DNA of 64,000 bases from Ectobius pallidus (Eukaryota; Arthropoda; Insecta; Blattodea; Ectobiidae): positions 55,093,620-55,157,619 of the forward strand of contig CAXKWD010000007.1 of NCBI GenBank assembly GCA_964059195.1, in the 5' to 3' direction. This document shows positions 59,008 through 64,000 of the stretch, piece by piece. The notes below the pieces were generated by a model. That model was not told the origin of the DNA. It made no database searches and worked only from the letters and a program-made list of their open reading frames with translations. The position numbers were made by a program, and so were the translations under genes. How positions within the stretch are numbered: the first letter of the stretch is position 1; each line of letters opens with the position of its first letter.

Positions 59008-59616
59008 CTAGCATGTGCTCGCGGCTTCGCCCGCGATAAAAAAGAGCATAAAGTTAGAGCATAATAGGTAAATCATTATATTTATTAACACCTAAATCAC
59101 GTGGACTACATGTCACGATTAGATAGCGTCGCCTGGTAAAAGCGATCTCAGATTCGAGTTCCTTGGCCCAGAAAATCCCTGTATAGTGAGTTTCGTCCAA
59201 ATCGAACGATGTTTAACCATATTTAGGTCTATGTCGATTATCCCTCTACCGTGTAGGTTGAAAAATTTCATATGTCTACGGGCCTTGACATTCTAAACAA
59301 TGAATCGACCAGCGTGGGCTTACAACATTCTAACGATCGCGATGCTTTTATTACCACGGTATGACAAAAATAGCCAAAGCCAACTGCAATTGATTTGACA
59401 TTGAAATGTATTACTGAAATCTGATGCTTCGACACCGCTAAAATCACGTTTTCACTCACAACTCGCGAACGAAAGCTAAAATTAAAAATCCGGCTTCGAT
59501 GCGCATTCGCCCACCTTTCAGCCCATCTATGTTTAAAATTTCAGATCTCTGCGTTCAGTAGATTTCGCTGGGCATCGTGGACAGACAGACAAACACGTCC
59601 TTTTATTATTTTAAGA
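59008..59616 (-). mobile_element. Helitron, tandem pair member 1
   Basis: The 3' end is CGCGGGCGAAGCCGCGAGCA, spacer and CTAG before T at 59008. The 5' end is TCTTAAAATAATAAAAGGAC at 59616, directly abutting the next copy. The body is very similar to 59616-60320. Confidence 0.82.
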
Positions 59617-59862
59617 TAGCAGGTGCTCGCGGCTTCGCCCGCGATAGTTATTTCAAAAATTAAGAGCATAATAGTTAAATCATTATATTAACACCTAAAT
59701 CATGTGGACCACATATCACGATTAGATGGCGTCACCTGGTAAAAGCGACCTCAGATTCGAGTTCCTTGGCCCAGAAAACCCCTGTATAGTGAGTTTCGTC
59801 CAAATCGAACAACGTTTGACCATATTTAGGCTAATATTGATTACCCCTATAATAATAATAAT

Positions 59863-59920
<58 letters not shown>

Positions 59921-60320
59921 CCTCTTCGGTGTAGGTTGAAAATTTCATATTATGTTTGCGTGCCTTGACATTAAAAACAAATGAATTGACCAGCGTGAGC
60001 TACTACATTCAAGAGATCGCGATGCTTTTATGTCGAAGGAATGACAAAAATAGCCAAAGCCTAGTGTAATTGATTTGTATTACTGAAAACTCATGCTTCG
60101 AAAACGCAATAAATGCTCGTTTTTTGCTCATTTTTCACTCATAACTCACGAACGAAAGCGAAAATTAAAATTCCGGCTTCGAGGTGCATTTTCCGACCCT
60201 TCAGTCCGCCTATGTATAACATTTCAGATCTCTGCGTTGAGTAGATTTTGCTGGACATCGCGGACAGACAGACGGAGGACAGACAGACGGAGGACAGACG
60301 CTTCCTTTTATTAATATAGA
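59616..60320 (-). mobile_element. Helitron, tandem pair member 2
   Basis: The 5' end is TCTATATTAATAAAAGGAAG after A at 60320. The 3' end is CGCGGGCGAAGCCGCGAGCA ... CTAT at the junction (expected CTAG). It contains an AAT microsatellite not present in member 1, and a GACAGACGGAG run near its 5' end. Confidence 0.85.
59850..59920. repeat. AAT microsatellite
   Basis: About 23 AAT triplets lie inside the second tandem Helitron. Confidence 0.96.
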
Positions 60321-60653
60321 TAATGGTGAATTTTTTCCGATCTCTTTGAGCTTTTTAGCAAGAGACTTAGACAGATGCCACACATCACACTACAGCAACG
60401 GCGCGCGGGCTGTGAACAGCTAGTGCTCTCTGACGTCACTCCGCTGGAAGGTCACATCAGTTTTTCTTCGATTTCGCGAGAACGAAGCATCGTAGAAACA
60501 TGGGGTTTTCACTGCTGTATTTTACAAAACAAACTCTTTATTCTGAGAGTCACTTGATTTTAAGTTAACAGGGCCTTTAAGTTCTTCTAACAGTGTCAAT
60601 ATTATTTATAGGGAACTTGAAAAATAAAGTGTACAGGTCCATTTCCCATACAT

Positions 60654-60793
60654 TAGAAGAACTTCAAGACAATATCACAAGAGAAATTAACTCTATCTCG
60701 GAAGCTGAACATATGCACGTGAAAGAAAACTTCCTAAAAAGGTGCTAGTATTGTGTGGATGCAAGAGGAGAACATTTCCAACATCTCTTGTGA
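60654..60793 (+). pseudogene. Tc1/mariner-superfamily transposase tail, plus copy
   Basis: It encodes LEELQDNITREINSIS, a HVKENFLKRC block and VDARGEHFQHLL to a stop at 60791. An in-frame TAG lies at 60745. It is the inverted duplicate of the tail at 56783-56914 and 60581-60650. Confidence 0.78.
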
Positions 60794-61060
60794 TGATGTA
60801 CGTGTTTATTTTCATTGTAATTTTAACTGTAAATGTGAGAATCTCAATCATTACACCCATCGTGGCTTTAATAGCGTAAATATTTCACCCGATCGCTCGG
60901 GAGTTGGAGCTGTGCCCGCCGCGCCGCAGGAACCCGCGTCATTGGCCAACTCTTGCGTGGGACTCACTGTAGAAACATATTAAATTTCATTAATCTGGCA
61001 ATATCAGATTTAATAAAATCCCATTTATCTCCAGTTACAATTTTATGCATTTTAGGGTAG
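60794..61060. other. Intergenic, no feature recognised
   Basis: A short GC-rich patch lies at 60890-60960. No gene is seen. Confidence 0.35.
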
Positions 61061-61069
61061 GCTACAGTA

Positions 61070-61990
61070 TGTGAGATCTCACCTCCGTGTCATGTCCCCA
61101 TACCTGACTTTTCATTTTCACTGTTTCATAATTCAACAGACTTTAATTTGTATTCCATTTTAGTGTTATAACAAGAACAAACAGATCAAAAAATGAGCCA
61201 TTAATAACTGAAAAGCATATATACCATTTTGTAAAGACAATTTTTTGCACTAAACATGCCTGTCCCCAAGTGAGGCCTCACCTCCGTGAAACAATATAAA
61301 AGTTCAATTATTTCCACAGAGATGACACTGTAGTCTTTCTATCTTCCTTGGACTCTAACTTTTGGCAGTTTTCTTATTATTTATATAAAGCCAAGCTGTC
61401 AGTGTACTTTTCTGTGTTGTTTTGTTTGTGTAAAAGGGCTAAATGCAGAGTTGGTAATTGGACTTTCTCACCTCCGGAACCTACACCCAACGGTAAAGTT
61501 GTATGTTTTTATGTTTCCTTTTGCTATAAATTATAATAGGAATGCAAAGTTAAACTCTAGAACTGCGATTTTCTAACCTCAAATGTTCTCAAGCTGTTTG
61601 ACTAATTAGAGAAAAATCTCATCTCCGTTACTGTTACTCTTAAGAGTCCTATCCATGGAGGTGTAATTAATGTTGTAATTGATGACATATTTAACAGTCT
61701 GCATTTATTATTTTTGTTTAAAGAAGATACTGGTATAGCCTAATAGTTTATAACAATATTTCATGTTTTGATTTAAAGTTTTGATTTGGAGGTAATAATC
61801 TATTTTATTTTTAACAAATATAAAAATAAGTAAAAAGTTGTGTGTTAATCCATTTGTGTGGTAATGAATATCGTTCTTTTTCATAATAACATTTAATACA
61901 GTAAATTTAATCTAATTCTCACATAACTTCTATAACTTATATAATTACTATTTCTTACTATTTTCTCACCTCCGTGAATGCGCATTTTCT
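61070..61990. repeat. Dispersed CTCACCTCCGTG motif array
   Basis: Copies or near-copies of CTCACCTCCGTG lie at 61078, 61277, 61467, 61618 and 61965, with AT-rich DNA between them. The spacing of 150-350 bases suggests a decayed tandem repeat or a regulatory cluster. Confidence 0.7.
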
Positions 61991-62241
61991 AACCTTGTTA
62001 ATTTAATGCAAAATACCACTCGGTAAGTAGGGGCAAGGTACCTCAGTAGTACTCTGCAGAATGAAATATTACATAAAAAATTACATGGTCTAAAATAAAA
62101 TATACAGAGCCTTTATTACAAGTTGAGACGGGGGGACCGGTGTTTTCACTCTCCGCTACGGAGTCCGCATTAGCCGCGGGTGGCGCGCGCGCGGCTTCCC
62201 TGCTTAAAGTGTAGGCTATATAAAGTATTACATATCTTACC

Positions 62242-62417
62242 TTATAACATATGTTGGAAGTGTCGTCCTTCCTGTGTTATACAGGCATTGTATCTGGAAA
62301 CCACATTCTGGCTGACGCGAGTGAGTTCTTCCATTGTAATGCCCCTAATTTCATTCGTAATGTTTTCTTTCAGCTCCTCCAATGTGTGAGGATTTGTTCG
62401 ATAAACCTTATGAGCCA
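62242..62417 (-). pseudogene. Tc1/mariner-superfamily transposase tail
   Basis: The minus strand reads VYRTNPHTLEELKENITNEI, then a short helix and ACITQEGRHFQHML before a stop at 62242. This is the classic C-terminal tail of Tc-like insect transposases. It is 5'-truncated and belongs to the same family as 60654-60793. Confidence 0.82.
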
Positions 62418-62825
62418 TTCCATTGTTACGTATGTTATATTTGGATGCAATTTAGACCCCTACAGTGATTAAAATATAGTGTGAACTTGAACTTCATACA
62501 TACCAGAAGATAGATTCAAAGATGTGCTTTCAGAATATATAAAAGTTCTTTTAATAAGTACCATGGATTAAATATTATTTTTAATAAATTGGGTGTTACT
62601 TATGTTACACAAAATGGACACAGAATTTGAGTTTATCTATCTTACATGGAAATCTCTGTGAATTATCTAACACAAGAACTCCAGGACAATTTTTTCTGGG
62701 TAGCCAAGATTACACTCATTAACCTAGTATCTTTGTTTCAATAGCTCAGGCTGATTTTCAGAAATTAGAATTTTTTTCTTCTGTTACGTATGTTACATTA
62801 CTTTGTTACGTATGTTACGCTGTGC
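62418..62825. repeat. TGTTACGTATGTTAC motif cluster
   Basis: Occurrences are at 62424 (last base changed), 62594 (one change), 62782 and 62804. No gene is seen. Confidence 0.65.
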
Positions 62826-64000
62826 AAAATAATGAACAAGAATAATGTTTTATTGTGCAATATGTAAACTTAAACAATTTGAATGTTTTAAGAACTTTTA
62901 CATGATAGTTCACTCATATTTAATAAAGTCTCTCATGTCATCTGTTCGCGACTGCTTATTCAGCATATTCACAGCTACCCTCCAAATCTGGCGGCCATAT
63001 CCTCTATCCGCAACCTTAGGATGCACCATGCTGTGGTGACAGAGACCCACCCCTTATATATATTATATGTGTATATGTGTATTTACACATACATATATAC
63101 GAAACAAGGTGTCTTCTCACATGCTTTAGTATTAACTTCCTTGGATTGTTAGTCAGATATTGTTTTCCAATTTCTCTTTGTTTTCCTCTTTCTCTTTCTT
63201 TCTCTAAATTGGCCTCAAATACCTCTTTATTTTGTTTTATCCTGTCTCTCTATTTCCTAACTCTTTCCTTTGAACTCATTTCAAACTATAGCCAAATAGA
63301 ATATCTTTCATTTATGCGTAATTTTATGCAATTTTGATTAAATAATAAATAGTAAGGCCTATATTAATTATATATTTATATTCATGAGACAAACAATTAT
63401 TTTATTAATTATTGAATTTTACCTCTAGGCTATACAGTGGTGCAGCCAGGATTTTAATCTGGGGTTGCTAAAACTTAAATGCACGCTAATAAAATAAAAA
63501 AAAAAGACAATTTATTATAAGCTGGGTGCAAAGGACTAATTTTTCAATTTTCTTTACAACCCATTCTTATTCAATGAAGTTATTATCCTGTTCCAAATAT
63601 CATTAACATTATTATTATCATTATCTTCATCATCAAATTGGATATCAACACATATTTCCATATCACCTGTTGTCGAAAATGTCGAACTTTTGAAATTTAT
63701 AGTTATCGTACCATTAGGTCTAATCAGAACTGAATCTGCTCCCCCATAGTATTTTAATGTGTGTCCTTAAAGTGATCGTATGAAGCACTGTAAAAAAATG
63801 AGTGTTTAAAAAACAGCATTGAGACAATCTAGTCATTGAATGATGGATTGACGGAGACTATAGCACTGGTTGTTGTTATTGCAGTAATATACAGAACTAA
63901 ACATACTACCGGTAAATTGTTTCGACTTCTGTGATGACTTGAAATTATTGCTATTACGGTACAGAAGTTTTTAACATATTCTGCCAGTATGAATTCTGTA
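62826..64000. other. Intergenic to window end, no gene supported
   Basis: The frame at 63077-63337 is hydrophobic and Ser/Phe-rich because of T/C-rich DNA, and has no domain. ATT and A runs occur near 63490 and 63610. Confidence 0.35.

Larger units (their letters stand above)
56919..60576. mobile_element. Kolobok-like TTAA transposon (3658 bp)
   Basis: A perfect 19-bp TIR, AGGCCCTGTTAACTTAAAA, is flanked by TTAA at 56915-56918 and 60577-60580. It encodes a P2X7-C-like protein on the plus strand and a transposase C-terminus on the minus strand. The latter resembles proteins of Kolobok-type elements I know from fish and cnidarians. Secondary insertions are a hAT-like MITE (57164-57475) and two Helitrons (59008-60320). 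TTAA alone would also fit piggyBac, but the transposase segment does not. Confidence 0.78.

Noticed and set aside
59850..59920. CRISPR-like or satellite array
   Set aside because: It is a simple AAT microsatellite with no spacers.
56919..60576. piggyBac assignment from TTAA duplication
   Set aside because: The TIR does not start with the CCC typical of piggyBac, and the encoded transposase segment resembles Kolobok-type proteins instead.

Overview
This window looks like intergenic DNA from a large, AT-rich, transposon-packed insect genome. I found no host protein-coding gene, rRNA, functional tRNA or CRISPR. The insect assignment rests on several things: spliced transposases with GT-AG introns, a tRNA-headed SINE with A and B boxes, arthropod-type Helitrons, mariner, hAT, PIF-like and jockey-type elements, and a frequent AGGCCTA word. 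A polyneopteran such as a cockroach or stick insect is plausible, but that is inference. Nearly everything recognisable is a transposable element (TE) or a TE-derived gene, often nested.

Left part (1-12600). An apparently complete hAT element (150-2790) has an 8-bp target-site duplication (TSD), near-perfect terminal inverted repeats (TIRs) and a two-exon transposase with its catalytic residues. It is followed by a LINE 3' tail, a non-autonomous hAT-like element containing a three-unit minisatellite (4623-5915), low-complexity T-rich DNA, and several unclassified interspersed repeats. One of these families has a GTGCCAGTATGGCAC hairpin head and internal subrepeats.

Middle left (12600-27100). 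A decayed jockey-type LINE on the minus strand (about 12924-18473) lies between a distant TIR pair and is broken by three younger insertions. A second LINE reverse transcriptase fragment (20886-23040) carries a hAT MITE exactly in its catalytic ADD motif and a TA-flanked MITE further on. A full-length but frameshifted mariner (24334-25634) precedes a three-unit 150-bp tandem array.

Middle (27100-46400). The first of two copies of an unclassified 2.5-kb element lies at 27129-29644. It is followed by Helitrons, a frameshifted pseudogene with a PIN/FEN-like acidic motif and a CXC-type cysteine cluster, split by an intron that holds a SINE, and a minus-strand Helitron (37395-39548). That Helitron carries a long Tc1/mariner-superfamily transposase ORF with an altered first catalytic residue. 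A PIF/Harbinger-type MITE, a 271-bp TIR MITE, another Helitron and a SINE follow.

Right part (46400-64000). A hAT MITE (49062-49494) precedes a nested region bounded by pogo/Tigger-like ends (50037-56447), which contains the second 2.5-kb element, a Helitron and a hAT fragment. Next is a TTAA-flanked Kolobok-like element (56919-60576). It encodes a protein resembling the C-terminal cytoplasmic domain of P2X7 receptors and, on the other strand, a transposase C-terminus interrupted by two head-to-tail Helitrons. It sits inside a Tc1-like transposase tail. The last 3 kb holds two dispersed short-motif arrays and one more transposase tail.

Most coding remnants are dead. The hAT at 150-2790 is the best candidate for an intact element. 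The most unusual items are the P2X7-like gene in the Kolobok-like element, the transposase inside a Helitron, and the duplicated 2.5-kb element.
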